Positions 8,266-18,250 of a DNA stretch of 64,000 nucleotides are shown in pieces; within the stretch, counting starts at the first letter, position 1, and every line of letters starts with the position of its first letter. The notes beneath the pieces were generated by a model. That model saw nothing but the letters and a program-made list of their open reading frames with translations. It was not told the origin of the DNA and did not search any database. The position numbers and the translations under genes were made by a program. This DNA comes from CAWUEX02 sp038148375. GTDB taxonomy: Bacteria; Pseudomonadota; Alphaproteobacteria; Rhodospirillales; Rhodospirillaceae. The DNA lies in contig JAYQVH010000001.1 in NCBI GenBank assembly GCA_038148375.1, positions 248,001 to 312,000 on the forward strand, in the 5' to 3' direction.

Positions 8266-9684
8266 ATGAGTCGGCTCGACCGCCGCAAAAAGCTGTTTAT
8301 CAAGACCTACGGCTGTCAAATGAATGTCTATGACTCCGCCAGGATGGCGGATGTCCTGGCGCCGTTAGGATATGAGGCAGCGCCCGAGCCGGATGGCGCC
8401 GATCTGGTTATCCTCAACACGTGTCATATTCGCGAGAAAGCGGCGGAGAAGGTGTTTTCCGACCTCGGCCGGCTGCGCCCGTTAAAAGACGCCAAGGCCG
8501 ATGACGGCGAAAAAATGCTGATCGCGGTCGCGGGCTGCGTCGCCCAAGCGGAAGGTGACGCCCTGGTCGCGCGCGCGCCATTTGTCGACATCGTGTTCGG
8601 ACCTCAGACCACGCACCGCTTGCCGGAGCTCGTCGCCCGTGCCCACCGCGAGGCCGGGGCCGTGCTCGATACGGATTTTCCCGTCGACACCAAGTTCGAT
8701 CACTTGCCGCCGCCGCGCGCCGACGGCCCGACGGCGTTTCTGTCTGTCCAGGAAGGCTGCGACAAATTCTGCACCTTCTGTGTCGTGCCTTATACCCGCG
8801 GCGCTGAATATTCACGCCCAGTCAAAGCCGTGATCGACGAAGCACGCGGTTTGGTGGCCGGGGGGGTGCGCGAGATCACCCTGCTCGGGCAAAACGTCAA
8901 TGCCTATCACGGTGAAACGGAAGACATCGGCGCCGCGCGTGGCGCAGGCACGTGGGGACTGGGCCGCCTGATCAGAGAACTGGCCGAGATCGAAGGCTTG
9001 GACCGCATCCGTTACACGACGTCGCACCCGCGCGACATGGACGACGACTTGATCGCCGCGCATGCAGAGGTGCCCGCTTTGATGCCGTACCTGCACTTGC
9101 CCGTGCAATCCGGATCCAACCGCATTCTCGAAGCAATGAACCGCGGTCACACGCGCGACGGTTACTACCGGATCATCGACCGATTGCGCGACGGCCGCCC
9201 CGATCTGGCGCTGTCTTCAGATTTCATTGTCGGGTTTCCCGGCGAGACCGACGACGATTTCGCCTATACCATGCGCCTGATTGAGGACATCGGTTTCGCC
9301 CAGGCGTTTTCGTTCAAGTACAGCGCGCGACCCGGGACGCCGGCGTCCGAACATGGCGATCAGATTGCGGACGACGTGAAGTCCGCGCGGCTGACGGCGC
9401 TGCAATCTTTGCTGGCCAGCCAGCAGACCGCGTTCAACTCCGCCTGCGTTGGCCAGACGGTGCCGGTTCTGCTGACCGGAACAGGCCGGCACGACGGGCA
9501 GATGGTCGGGCGCAGCCCGTACCTCCAGCCGGTGCATATGCAGGCACCCCAGGACTGGTTCGGGCGCATTGTCTCGGCCGAAATTACCGAGGCGGTTGCC
9601 AACAGCCTTTCGGCCGTCGCCGTTGACGCGCCTGGCGCCAAGGACTCGTCCACCACATCCGCTGCGAAGGTTTCCGCAAATTGA
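8266..9684 (+). CDS. miaB: tRNA-2-methylthio-N6-dimethylallyladenosine synthase MiaB
   Basis: A 472-residue radical-SAM methylthiotransferase that converts i6A37 to ms2i6A37. The N-terminal domain has the three cluster cysteines in YGCQMN, LNTCHIRE and AGCVAQ; the radical-SAM motif CxxxCxxC is CDKFCTFC; a TRAM domain follows at the C terminus. ATG 8266 has GGGA upstream; TTG 8251 is less likely. Its stop overlaps the phoH start (TTGA at 9681). miaB-phoH-ybeY-corC-lnt is a conserved proteobacterial run. Confidence 0.95.
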   Translation: MSRLDRRKKLFIKTYGCQMNVYDSARMADVLAPLGYEAAPEPDGADLVILNTCHIREKAAEKVFSDLGRLRPLKDAKADDGEKMLIAVAGCVAQAEGDALVARAPFVDIVFGPQTTHRLPELVARAHREAGAVLDTDFPVDTKFDHLPPPRADGPTAFLSVQEGCDKFCTFCVVPYTRGAEYSRPVKAVIDEARGLVAGGVREITLLGQNVNAYHGETEDIGAARGAGTWGLGRLIRELAEIEGLDRIRYTTSHPRDMDDDLIAAHAEVPALMPYLHLPVQSGSNRILEAMNRGHTRDGYYRIIDRLRDGRPDLALSSDFIVGFPGETDDDFAYTMRLIEDIGFAQAFSFKYSARPGTPASEHGDQIADDVKSARLTALQSLLASQQTAFNSACVGQTVPVLLTGTGRHDGQMVGRSPYLQPVHMQAPQDWFGRIVSAEITEAVANSLSAVAVDAPGAKDSSTTSAAKVSAN

Positions 9685-10694
9685 CAGATTCCCCGGCCCG
9701 CCTGACCTGTGAATTTGACGACAACGCGCTCATTCAGCAGCTTTACGGCCCGAACAATACACACCTGGACCAGATCGAAGATCGTCTGGGTGTCACCCTG
9801 CACACCCGCGGCAACACACTGACGATCGAAGGGCCGAGCGCGTCAGCTGAGAACGCGCGCGCGACGCTGGTGACGTTGTACAACCGGCTCGAGGCCGGAC
9901 ACTCGATCGACAACGGCGACGTCGATGGCGCGGCCCGCCTGGCCGAGGGCGGCGTGCCAGAGGCCGCCAACACCGACGAACTGACGATCCGCACGCGCAA
10001 GCGTCACGTGCGGGCACGCTCCGCGGGTCAAGCTGCGTTTCTGGAAGCGCTTGATAAAAAATCGATGGTTTTTGCCATAGGTCCGGCAGGAACCGGCAAG
10101 ACCTATCTCGCCGTCGCCAAAGCCGTGGAAATGAAACTGAATGGTCAGGTCGACCGCATCATTCTGTCGCGCCCTGCGGTCGAGGCAGGCGAGCGCCTTG
10201 GCTTCTTGCCCGGCGACATGCGCGACAAGATCGATCCGTATCTGCGCCCGCTTTATGATGCGCTGTACGACATGATGCCGGGCGATCTGGTGGTCAAACT
10301 GTTGGCGTCCGGTGAGATCGAAGTCGCACCGCTGGCCTTCATGCGCGGCCGCACGCTGTCGAATGCGTTCGTTATTCTAGATGAGGCGCAAAACACGACA
10401 CCGGTGCAGATGAAAATGTTTCTCACGCGTATGGGCGAGAACTCCCGCATGGTCGTGACCGGCGACCTCAGCCAGATCGACCTGCCCCTCGGGGTGAAAT
10501 CCGGTTTGCGTGACAGCCTCGATATTCTCGACACCATTGACGAGATCGGTCAGGTCAACTTCACCCACAAGGACGTCGTGCGGCACAATCTGGTGACACG
10601 GATTGTATCGGCTTACGACGCCCGCGACGCCAGACTGACGAGTCTCAAGAGCGAACGCAGAGGCGGCGCGCAGGAGTCCAAGGACCCGTCATGA
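9681..10694 (+). CDS. ybeZ: PhoH-like ATPase (YbeZ)
   Basis: A 337-residue P-loop protein with an N-terminal KH-like RNA-binding region, Walker A GPAGTGKT and Walker B FVILDEAQN. YbeZ works with the endoribonuclease YbeY in ribosome and RNA quality control, and ybeY is the next gene with an ATGA overlap (10691). The TTG start overlaps the miaB stop, with AAGG about 10 bases upstream. Confidence 0.93.
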   Translation: MTDSPARLTCEFDDNALIQQLYGPNNTHLDQIEDRLGVTLHTRGNTLTIEGPSASAENARATLVTLYNRLEAGHSIDNGDVDGAARLAEGGVPEAANTDELTIRTRKRHVRARSAGQAAFLEALDKKSMVFAIGPAGTGKTYLAVAKAVEMKLNGQVDRIILSRPAVEAGERLGFLPGDMRDKIDPYLRPLYDALYDMMPGDLVVKLLASGEIEVAPLAFMRGRTLSNAFVILDEAQNTTPVQMKMFLTRMGENSRMVVTGDLSQIDLPLGVKSGLRDSLDILDTIDEIGQVNFTHKDVVRHNLVTRIVSAYDARDARLTSLKSERRGGAQESKDPS

Positions 10695-11242
10695 GTGCCG
10701 CGCTCCAGCGCACGCCCGTCCGATCGGGACGACTGAGGACCGCCGTGCGCATCGATCACGACGGATGGCGCGGCGGCCTGTCCGACCCGGCGGGCCTCTG
10801 CCGCAAAGCGGCGCGGGCCGGGTGGGTGTTGGGGCGCAAGGCTCTGGCGGACGATCACGCGCTGGCCGGACCGCTGGCCGGCGCAGTCGAGATCAGCGTC
10901 CTTTTGAGCGACGACGCCACTGTGCGGGAGCTGAACCGCGATCACCGCGGCAAGGACAAGCCGACCAACGTGCTGAGCTTCGCGGGGGATGATTCGCCCG
11001 CCGCGGGGGAGTCTGAAATATTACTCGGCGATATCGTTCTCGCCTGGCAGACCGTGGCCTCCGAGGCTAAAGCGGAAGGTAAGCGGTTGAGCGACCACAC
11101 CAGCCATCTGGTGATCCATGGCGTTCTGCATCTATTGGGGTATGATCACGACGGCGTCGAGGACGCCACAGAAATGGAACGTATAGAAGTGGATAGCATG
11201 GCCCGCTTAGGCCTGCCGGACCCATACACCACCGGCCGCTAG
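10691..11242 (+). CDS. ybeY: Endoribonuclease YbeY (16S rRNA maturation)
   Basis: A 183-residue zinc endoribonuclease needed for 16S rRNA 3'-end maturation. The H3xH5xH metal motif is complete (HGVLHLLGYDH). The KDKPTNVLSF block is also typical. It carries an N-terminal extension of about 20 residues relative to short family members. The ATG overlaps the phoH stop, and corC begins 6 bases after its TAG. Confidence 0.95.
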   Translation: MSAALQRTPVRSGRLRTAVRIDHDGWRGGLSDPAGLCRKAARAGWVLGRKALADDHALAGPLAGAVEISVLLSDDATVRELNRDHRGKDKPTNVLSFAGDDSPAAGESEILLGDIVLAWQTVASEAKAEGKRLSDHTSHLVIHGVLHLLGYDHDGVEDATEMERIEVDSMARLGLPDPYTTGR

Positions 11243-11248
11243 ATCATC

Positions 11249-12157
11249 ATGCCTGACACCGCACGACTAGACCAAGATCGCGACGGGGATGACTCCGCCC
11301 CGTCGCTCATGAAAAGAGTCCGGGCCTGGCTGTCGCCCGGCAGTGCGGACGGCGGTTCCGTCCGGGACGTCATCGAAGAACTGATCGAGGAACAGCCGGA
11401 CTCCGGCGACCCCATCGACGAGCACGAACGGCTGTTGTTGTCGAACGTTCTCAAGCAACGTGACGCCAGCGTTGAACAGATCATGGTGCCGCGCGCGGAC
11501 ATCGTATCGGCCGCCGTAGAGACGTCCGTCGCCGATGTCGTCAAATTGCTGGTGGAGCAGGGGCATTCCCGTGTGCCGGTGTATCGCGGCACCCTGGACG
11601 ACGTGATCGGCATGGTCCACATCAAGGACCTCGCCAACTCCATCCTGCAGAAAAACGGCGGCGGCGATGTGCCGGGCAATGTTGAGTCGGCGTTGCGCCG
11701 GGTCATCTTCGTCGCGCCGAGCACGCGCGTCCTCGACCTGCTGCTCGAAATGCGCATCAAGCGCACGCACATGGCTATGGTTGTCGACGAATACGGCGGC
11801 ATAGACGGCCTGGTGACGATTGAAGACTTGGTCGAACAGATCGTTGGAGACATTTCCGACGAACACGACGAAGACATCGAACCGGAATTGGTTGAGCGCG
11901 CCGACGGCACCATTGTCGCGGATGCCCGCGTCACCTTGACGGAATTCATGAACCGCTACGGCAAAATATTCTCGGAAGAAGAGGTTTCCGAACACGATAC
12001 CCTCGGCGGGTTGGTCTTCCGCCTCACCGGGCGCGTGCCCAATCGGGGTGAGTTGGTGACGCACCCGAGCGGCCTTGAGTTCGAGATTACAGACGCCGAT
12101 CCGCGCCGCATCCGGAAACTGCGGCTGCGCAAGATCCCCACTCCCGACGAGACGTGA
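11249..12157 (+). CDS. corC: CorC/HlyC-type CBS-domain protein (transporter-associated)
   Basis: A 302-residue soluble protein with two CBS domains (about residues 75-195) and a C-terminal CorC_HlyC domain, without the membrane DUF21 part of larger paralogues. Members are tied to magnesium and cobalt efflux or envelope function; the exact role is uncertain. Its TGA overlaps the GTG of lnt (GTGA at 12154), matching the ybeY-corC-lnt order of Escherichia coli. Confidence 0.88.
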   Translation: MPDTARLDQDRDGDDSAPSLMKRVRAWLSPGSADGGSVRDVIEELIEEQPDSGDPIDEHERLLLSNVLKQRDASVEQIMVPRADIVSAAVETSVADVVKLLVEQGHSRVPVYRGTLDDVIGMVHIKDLANSILQKNGGGDVPGNVESALRRVIFVAPSTRVLDLLLEMRIKRTHMAMVVDEYGGIDGLVTIEDLVEQIVGDISDEHDEDIEPELVERADGTIVADARVTLTEFMNRYGKIFSEEEVSEHDTLGGLVFRLTGRVPNRGELVTHPSGLEFEITDADPRRIRKLRLRKIPTPDET

Positions 12158-13743
12158 CCGACAGCGCCGCGTCCCGGATGCCCAAAGTCGCGCGCCTGCC
12201 GCTGTGGCAAAAGGCGGTCGCGGCCGGAAGCGCCGGAGCGTTGGCAACCCTGGCCATGGCGCCATGGCATATGTGGCCGGCGCTGTGGATCGCATTCCCG
12301 GCGCTCTACGGGCTGCTGGTCGTAACGCCCGGATGGCGCTCCGCGTTTCTGATCGGCTGGAGTTTCGGGTTTGGACATTTCGCCACCGGCTTTGCCTGGA
12401 TCACCAACGCGTTTTACGTCGATAGCGAGACCTTCGCCGCCTTGGCCATACCGGCGATCGGCGGACTGGCGGCGGGGTTCGCGCTGTATATCGGCATTGC
12501 CGCGGTCGTATGCGTCGGCATGCCGAACCGGGACGGCTCTAAAGGTCCGTCGCTCGACGCGCTGAGTGTGCTCGTCTTCGCGGCGGTATGGACAGTGATC
12601 GAGTGGTGGCGCGGGTGGTTTCTTACTGGCTTTCCCTGGAACCCGGCGGGCAGCGTTTGGGTTGGCGTTCCCCCGGTGTTGCAAGGCGCCAGCGTTATCG
12701 GCGTTTACGGACTGAGTTTGATCACCGTCGCCGCAGCGGCCTCCGTTGCCCTGATCTGGCGCGCCGGAGACATGCGCCGGCGTGTCACCGCTGTGGCTTT
12801 GTGTCACATGCCGCTCGCCGTTGCGGCCGTGCTGGGCGCGGTGCGCTTAACCGGTCCTGCTCCACCGGATGTGCCGGACATTACGTTGCGCCTGGTTCAG
12901 CCGAACATCGCACAGGCCGACAAATGGCTGCCCGACGCGCGGGCCCGTCATGTCTACGACCAGGTGCGGATGAGCACTGAGGATGCGGACGGCATCACAC
13001 ATGTGCTGTGGGCTGAAACGGCCGTGCCTTTTGCCTTGAACGCCGCGCCGCAAGCGCTGAACGCGGCCGCGCAGGCGAGTCCGCCCGGCGGCGCTCTGTT
13101 GACCGGTGCTTTACGGGTCGAGGCGCACGAGACCGGGCGCAAAGTGTTCAACAGTCTGTTTGCGGTCACCCGCGACCGGGCCGTCGCAGCAACCTATGAC
13201 AAAGCCCACCTGGTGCCCTTTGGCGAATACATGCCGCTTGAGGACATGATCCCAATCCCCCAACTCGCGCGGGGTGGCGGCTTTGCATCAGGGCCGGGTG
13301 CGCGGACGATTGCGATCGGCGGGCTGCCGCCGTTCAGTCCGCTCATTTGTTACGAGGTTGTTTTCGCCGGCGCGGTAACCGATCCGGGCGCCCGGCCGGC
13401 GTGGCTCTTCAACCTGACCAATGACGCGTGGTTCGGCGACTCAAGCGGACCCTATCAGCACCTCGCCGCGGCCCAGCTGCGCGCGGTTGAAGAGGGTCTG
13501 CCAGTCGTCCGCGTCGCCAACACCGGGATCAGCGCGGTGATCGATGCGCGCGGCACAGTGGTGGGACGGATTCCGCTGCTACAGGCCGGCATCCTCGATC
13601 ATGCCCTGCCGGGTGCGCTGCCTCCGACGGTCTTCGCGCGTTTCGGGCACTGGCCCGCGCTCATCCTGGCAGCCCTTCTCATCCTATTTCCGCCGGTTTG
13701 GAGGCTTTTAACTCGAAAAGTGGCAACCTCTTCGCCGGAATAG
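12154..13743 (+). CDS. lnt: Apolipoprotein N-acyltransferase
   Basis: A 529-residue inner-membrane enzyme that adds the third acyl chain to outer-membrane lipoproteins. Several N-terminal hydrophobic segments precede a nitrilase domain containing the catalytic triad: Glu in WAETAVPF, Lys in YDKAHLVPFGEY and Cys in LICYEVVF. A final hydrophobic segment lies near the C terminus. Starts at a GTG overlapping the corC stop. The lipoproteins encoded elsewhere in the window would be its substrates. Confidence 0.94.
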   Translation: MTDSAASRMPKVARLPLWQKAVAAGSAGALATLAMAPWHMWPALWIAFPALYGLLVVTPGWRSAFLIGWSFGFGHFATGFAWITNAFYVDSETFAALAIPAIGGLAAGFALYIGIAAVVCVGMPNRDGSKGPSLDALSVLVFAAVWTVIEWWRGWFLTGFPWNPAGSVWVGVPPVLQGASVIGVYGLSLITVAAAASVALIWRAGDMRRRVTAVALCHMPLAVAAVLGAVRLTGPAPPDVPDITLRLVQPNIAQADKWLPDARARHVYDQVRMSTEDADGITHVLWAETAVPFALNAAPQALNAAAQASPPGGALLTGALRVEAHETGRKVFNSLFAVTRDRAVAATYDKAHLVPFGEYMPLEDMIPIPQLARGGGFASGPGARTIAIGGLPPFSPLICYEVVFAGAVTDPGARPAWLFNLTNDAWFGDSSGPYQHLAAAQLRAVEEGLPVVRVANTGISAVIDARGTVVGRIPLLQAGILDHALPGALPPTVFARFGHWPALILAALLILFPPVWRLLTRKVATSSPE

Positions 13744-13927
13744 GCATTTACGCAGGTCACTTTTTCACCGCCTACGCCGCAAGAAAGTTTTGAGTAAAAA
13801 GTAGTTTTCGTGATAGGATGTTTCAACGATTGGTTGGTATAGCATCCGGATCGCGATACATTGGCGAAGCGGCTGCGCGTGACATTGCCCGCCCGATACC
13901 GGGCCGAAGACGGACCAAGGAATAGAC

Positions 13928-14422
13928 ATGAGTCTCGCAGAAAACAGAAATCAGACAGAACATGGTGGCCGGTCCACCCGTGGACGGATGCCCTCGGGCA
14001 AGCCGAATCCCGTTGACGTGCACGTCGGCGGGCGGGTGCGCCTGCGCCGGACCCTGTTGGGCTTGAGCCAGGAAAAACTGGGCGAAGCCATCGGTCTGAC
14101 CTTTCAGCAGGTACAAAAGTACGAGCGCGGCGCCAACCGCATCGGGGCCAGCCGCCTGTGGGATTTGAGCCGCGTGCTCGATTGTCCGGTGTCTTATTTC
14201 TTTGAAGACATGGGCGAAGAGGTCAAAGCTGCGAGCCCGCGCAACCTGACGGACCGCACGGCGGAACCGGAACAGGGGGACGCGGATCCGATGACAAAGC
14301 GCGAAACGCTGGAGCTGGTGCGCGCTTACTACAAGATCACCGATCCTCATGTGCGCCGGCGCATTTACGAATTGGCGAAGTCCTTGGCCGCTGCCGAAGG
14401 CGCGCTGATAGACGAAGCCTGA
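13928..14422 (+). CDS. XRE-family helix-turn-helix regulator (paralogue 1)
   Basis: A 164-residue regulator. The HTH runs from about residue 34 to 90, with the block LTFQQVQKYERGANRI, and is followed by the conserved CPVSYFFEDMGEEV segment. The C-terminal helix TLELVRAYYKI is shared with the second XRE gene at 57584. Related proteins include PraR of rhizobia. This position, between lnt and metK, is a known alphaproteobacterial neighbourhood. It has its own 184-base upstream region and a strong terminator after the stop. Targets unknown. Confidence 0.88.
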   Translation: MSLAENRNQTEHGGRSTRGRMPSGKPNPVDVHVGGRVRLRRTLLGLSQEKLGEAIGLTFQQVQKYERGANRIGASRLWDLSRVLDCPVSYFFEDMGEEVKAASPRNLTDRTAEPEQGDADPMTKRETLELVRAYYKITDPHVRRRIYELAKSLAAAEGALIDEA

Positions 14423-14445
14423 CGCCAGAAAGACACCGACTCACC

Positions 14446-14479
14446 AAAACACCCCTGCCGCCCAGCAGGGGTGTTTTTT
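14446..14479 (+). terminator. Intrinsic terminator after the XRE regulator
   Basis: The stem AAAACACCCCTGC (14446-14458) pairs with GCAGGGGTGTTTT (14465-14477) around a 6-base loop, and the 3' arm runs into a T tract at 14474-14479. It ends the lnt/XRE transcription unit 24 bases after the stop. Confidence 0.92.
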
Positions 14480-14699
14480 GTTGCGCGTATTCGTTCGGCC
14501 CCCCATCGATTAAACGCTAAGTATGATTTATTGGTCACATGGCTCAACAACCGGCTGCCCACGCAGTCGATTGAAAGTGACGTTTCCATATTCAGCCGTC
14601 ACTAATTAGGCCTATTTGTCATGTTCGCATGACCTCGTTCGCCCAGCACCTCCATGCGCTCGGCAGAACCCCAGACCAGTCAGGCAAAGGAACTCAAAC

Positions 14700-16886
14700 A
14701 TGTCATTCAAGCGTCTATTTACGGCTTCGACGGCATTGGCGGCGTTGGCCGCCAGCGGTGCGAACGCGCAGCAGATCGCGCTGGAAGAAATCGTCGTCAC
14801 CGCGCGTAAGACGGAAGAACGCCTTCAAGAGGTGCCGCTGTCGATTACAGCGTTTTCGGCAAGTGAGATTGCTGAACGCGGATTGACCGACATGAACGAC
14901 ATTTCAAATTTCACGCCTGGGTTTGAGTTCGAGAAGCTTAACCGGTACGGCGTCCAGGGTGGCGGCAGCCGGCCAGTCATTCGCGGAATGTCGCAAATTC
15001 TCGGTGAAGCCAACGCGTCAATTTTCGTCGATGGTATCCAGTACAACGATTCAATTTTGTCTTTCCCGTTCGACATCGTAGAGCGCATCGAAGTGATCAA
15101 AGGCCCTTAAGCGGCACTGTTCGGCCGCGCGACATTTGCGGGTGCGATCAACATCATTACCAAGAAAGGCTCGAACGAATTCCAAAACAAAGTGTCCGGC
15201 CGGATCGCGGAATTCAACGATAAGGAAATCAATTTCACCTCCAGCGGTCCGCTGATGGAGGACAAAGTGTTCTACATGGTACATGGCCGCTACTACGACA
15301 AAGGTGGCCAATACCGCAACACAGTGACCGGGGATAAGGTCGGTCAGGAAGAATCCATTAACGTCGATGCGTCTGTTGAGTTCCGCGTGAATGATAACTT
15401 CACTGCGACATTTAACGGAGGCTATGGCGAAGACGACGACGGTGGCGCCGCCATCGTTTTGCAGGAACGTACGGAGAATAACTGCTTCCTGGACGTCGCA
15501 CGCCAGTACTATTGCGGCGAAGTTATCGAACAAGACACTGTCGAGCTGAACACTGACTTGTGGCCCGCAGGAAAGTATGGTCTCGACAAAGAGACGCTGC
15601 GGCTCTCCGCTAAACTGGAATACGATCTCGGCGATTTCATCATTACGTCCAATACGGGGTATTTTGGCGCCGAACAAACGTATGGCTACGATGTCGACCT
15701 GACAGCCAACTCCACCGCACTGGGCGGGACGTTCAATCGAATTGCGGTAAGTGATCGAGAGGAGTGGTCGACCGAACTGATCGTTCAGTCCAACCCGCAA
15801 GAACGTCTACGTAGCTTGGCAGGCGTATACTACTATCAAAGCCGGCGTGATTTCCGCGAGGACCGGCTCAACGGCTCGACGGTTGATAGCGGTGAATCGC
15901 GGATCGACAATATCGCGCCCTTTGGGAAACTTGATTTCGATTTTACGGACCGGGTTACCGGCACCGCCGAAATCCGTTATGCCGAAGACAAGATCGGAAA
16001 CGACAATCCGTCGCGCACCGCACTGCCGTTCATCGAAAACAAGTTCAAGAGCTGGTCTCCACGTTTTACCGTTGACTGGCAGATCAACGACCAGTCCTTG
16101 ATTTACAGCTCGGTGGCGAAGGGCAACAAGCCCGGCTTTATCAACGCGGCGGCGGGCATTCCTGCGCAGTTTTTGACAGCCGACGAAGAAAAGTCCTGGA
16201 ATTACGAAATCGGCACCAAAAACACGCTGCTCGACGGCCGCATGATTCTCAACGCTGCTTTGTACTACATTGACTGGAGTAACCAGCAGCTAACGACCAA
16301 CACCTTTCTCGATTCCGGCGCCCCGATTTCCGTGGTCGTGAATGCCGGCGAGACCCGGGTTGAAGGCTTCGAATTCGAACTCAGTAATGTGTTCACGGAT
16401 CACTTCACGGGTGGCGTTGGCTACAACTTGAACGACGCGAAATTCAAGGTATTCGACGATCCGGAGCAGGCGGCTTTCTTTGGAGACCCTTCCGTAAAGG
16501 GTAACCAGACGCCAAATTCGTCCAAGCACCAATTCAATATCTTCGGGCGCGTAAGTTACCCGGTCTCGGACGGTGTCGACTGGTTTGCCCGGGCGGATTT
16601 TGCCTATGCGGAACGGAAATACGCGCAAATCTTTAATTTGGCTCACAGTGGCGATCAGAAGCTGTTGAACCTGAAGATCGGCGTGGAAAGCGGCAACTGG
16701 GCCCTTACAGCGTTTGTCGACAACGTAACCGATGACCGCACCCCGTCGACGGTGATCCGATTCGTCGATTTCAAGAACCCGCTGCCGATCGGGACAAGCG
16801 GCCGGACGTCGGCCTTCGTACGCGGCTTCCAGTACCCGCTCGCCGACCGGCGGCAATTCGGTATCACCGGGTCTTATTCGTTCTGA
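14700..16886 (+). pseudogene. TonB-dependent outer-membrane receptor interrupted by an in-frame TAA
   Basis: One frame of 729 codons encodes a TonB-dependent receptor: signal peptide (residues 1-24), TonB-box region EEIVVTARK, plug domain, then a beta-barrel ending in aromatic-rich TGSYSF. At 15108-15110 the codon TAA stands inside the conserved plug motif, which in the family reads GP-Q-(S/A)-A-LFGR; here it is GP-stop-AALFGR. Everything after the stop continues in the same frame without other lesions, so one substitution, for example CAA to TAA, broke it. Either a young pseudogene, a sequence error or, least likely, a read-through gene. The substrate is unknown; the locus lies between two terminators and interrupts the usual XRE-metK neighbourhood. 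Confidence 0.88.
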
Positions 16887-16930
16887 GGTCCGACGACCGT
16901 CAACCGTTCTGAAGCGGATATCAATTGATC

Positions 16931-16959
16931 GAAAGGCCGGGTCTTTGACCCGGCCTTTC
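16931..16959 (+). terminator. Intrinsic terminator after the TonB receptor gene
   Basis: A perfect 13-base stem, GAAAGGCCGGGTC (16931-16943) with GACCCGGCCTTTC (16947-16959), around a TTT loop. The T tract is short. It separates the receptor gene from metK. Confidence 0.85.
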
Positions 16960-17077
16960 TAATGCCACCGCCCTCGCCCCAACTGAGGCCCTCTTGCAAA
17001 ACCTAAGGCGTTCCGGTAGGTCCGACCAAACGTCGCGTCCCGCGACCGCCTCAGAATCATCGCCACAGGAGTCCTCT

Positions 17078-18250
17078 GTGTCTCTCTTGAACTACGTCTT
17101 TACCAGTGAGTCCGTGTCGGAAGGTCATCCGGACAAGGTCAGTGACCGCATCTCCGATGAGGTTGTCGACCTGTTCCTGTCGGCGGAACCGGAAGCCCGG
17201 GTCGCGGTGGAGACATTGTGCACCACGAACCTCGTCGTGATGGCCGGTGAGGTTCGCGGACCGGACTCCGTGACCCATGACGCCATGATCGCCAAGGCGC
17301 GCGAAGCCGTGAAGGATATCGGGTACGAGCAGGACGGGTTCCACTGGGACAACATGAAGGTCGAGTGCCACGTTCATTCCCAGTCCGCCGATATCGCCGT
17401 CGGCGTTGACTCCGCCGGCAACAAGGACGAAGGCGCTGGCGACCAGGGCATCATGTTCGGATATGCGGTGAATGAAACACCCGAACTGATGCCCGCACCG
17501 GTCCATTATTCACATCAAATTCTGCAATCTCTTGCCGATGCGCGGCACAGCGGCGACGCCCCCTTCCTCCTGCCGGATTCCAAAAGCCAGGTCAGCCTGC
17601 GTTACGAGAACGGTAAGCCTGTCGGCGCCACGTCGGTCGTTGTTTCCACCCAGCACATTGAAGACGCCAGCCAGGATGATTTGCGGGAGTACGTGCGCAA
17701 GCACGTGGTTGACGTATTGCCTGAAGGCTGGATGTGCCCGGAGGACGCCTTCTACGTTAACCCAACGGGCCGGTTTGTAATCGGCGGTCCCGACGGTGAT
17801 TGCGGCCTGACCGGACGTAAAATCATCGTCGACACCTACGGCGGCGCCGCCCCTCACGGTGGGGGTGCATTCTCCGGCAAGGATCCAACGAAGGTCGACC
17901 GCTCCGCGGCCTACGCGGCGCGGTACCTCGCCAAAAACGTGGTCGGGGCCGGCCTGGCCGAGCGGTGTGTGATTCAGCTGTCTTACGCCATCGGCGTGTC
18001 CAAGCCGCTGTCGGTTTACGTCGACACGCACGGCACCGGCAATGTCGCCGAAGACGCGCTGTCGGACGTGCTTCAAGACCTGATGAACCTGAGTCCGCGC
18101 GGCATTCGTGAGCATCTCGGATTGAACAAGCCGATCTATGCGCGCACCGCGGCTTACGGCCACTTCGGCCGTCAGGCCGGTGGCGACGGCGGCTTTTCCT
18201 GGGAACGTCTCGATTTGGTTGACGATCTCTCCTCCGCCTTCGGTGTCTGA
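17078..18250 (+). CDS. metK: S-adenosylmethionine synthase
   Basis: A 390-residue enzyme making S-adenosylmethionine from ATP and methionine. Family blocks SVSEGHPDKVSD at the N terminus, GAGDQGIMFGYA, and GGGAFSGKDPTKVDRSAAYAAR are intact. The GTG at 17078 is the start: AGGAG at 17067-17071 lies 6 bases before it and the protein then begins SLLNYVFTSESV, as in relatives, whereas the longer frame from 16994 adds unrelated residues. It ends inside the trmB start (8-base overlap). Confidence 0.96.
   Translation: MSLLNYVFTSESVSEGHPDKVSDRISDEVVDLFLSAEPEARVAVETLCTTNLVVMAGEVRGPDSVTHDAMIAKAREAVKDIGYEQDGFHWDNMKVECHVHSQSADIAVGVDSAGNKDEGAGDQGIMFGYAVNETPELMPAPVHYSHQILQSLADARHSGDAPFLLPDSKSQVSLRYENGKPVGATSVVVSTQHIEDASQDDLREYVRKHVVDVLPEGWMCPEDAFYVNPTGRFVIGGPDGDCGLTGRKIIVDTYGGAAPHGGGAFSGKDPTKVDRSAAYAARYLAKNVVGAGLAERCVIQLSYAIGVSKPLSVYVDTHGTGNVAEDALSDVLQDLMNLSPRGIREHLGLNKPIYARTAAYGHFGRQAGGDGGFSWERLDLVDDLSSAFGV

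Noticed and set aside
16960..17077. Possible SAM riboswitch before metK
   Set aside because: I looked for SAM-II and SAM/SAH-type core sequences and found no convincing match. A covariance-model search would decide.
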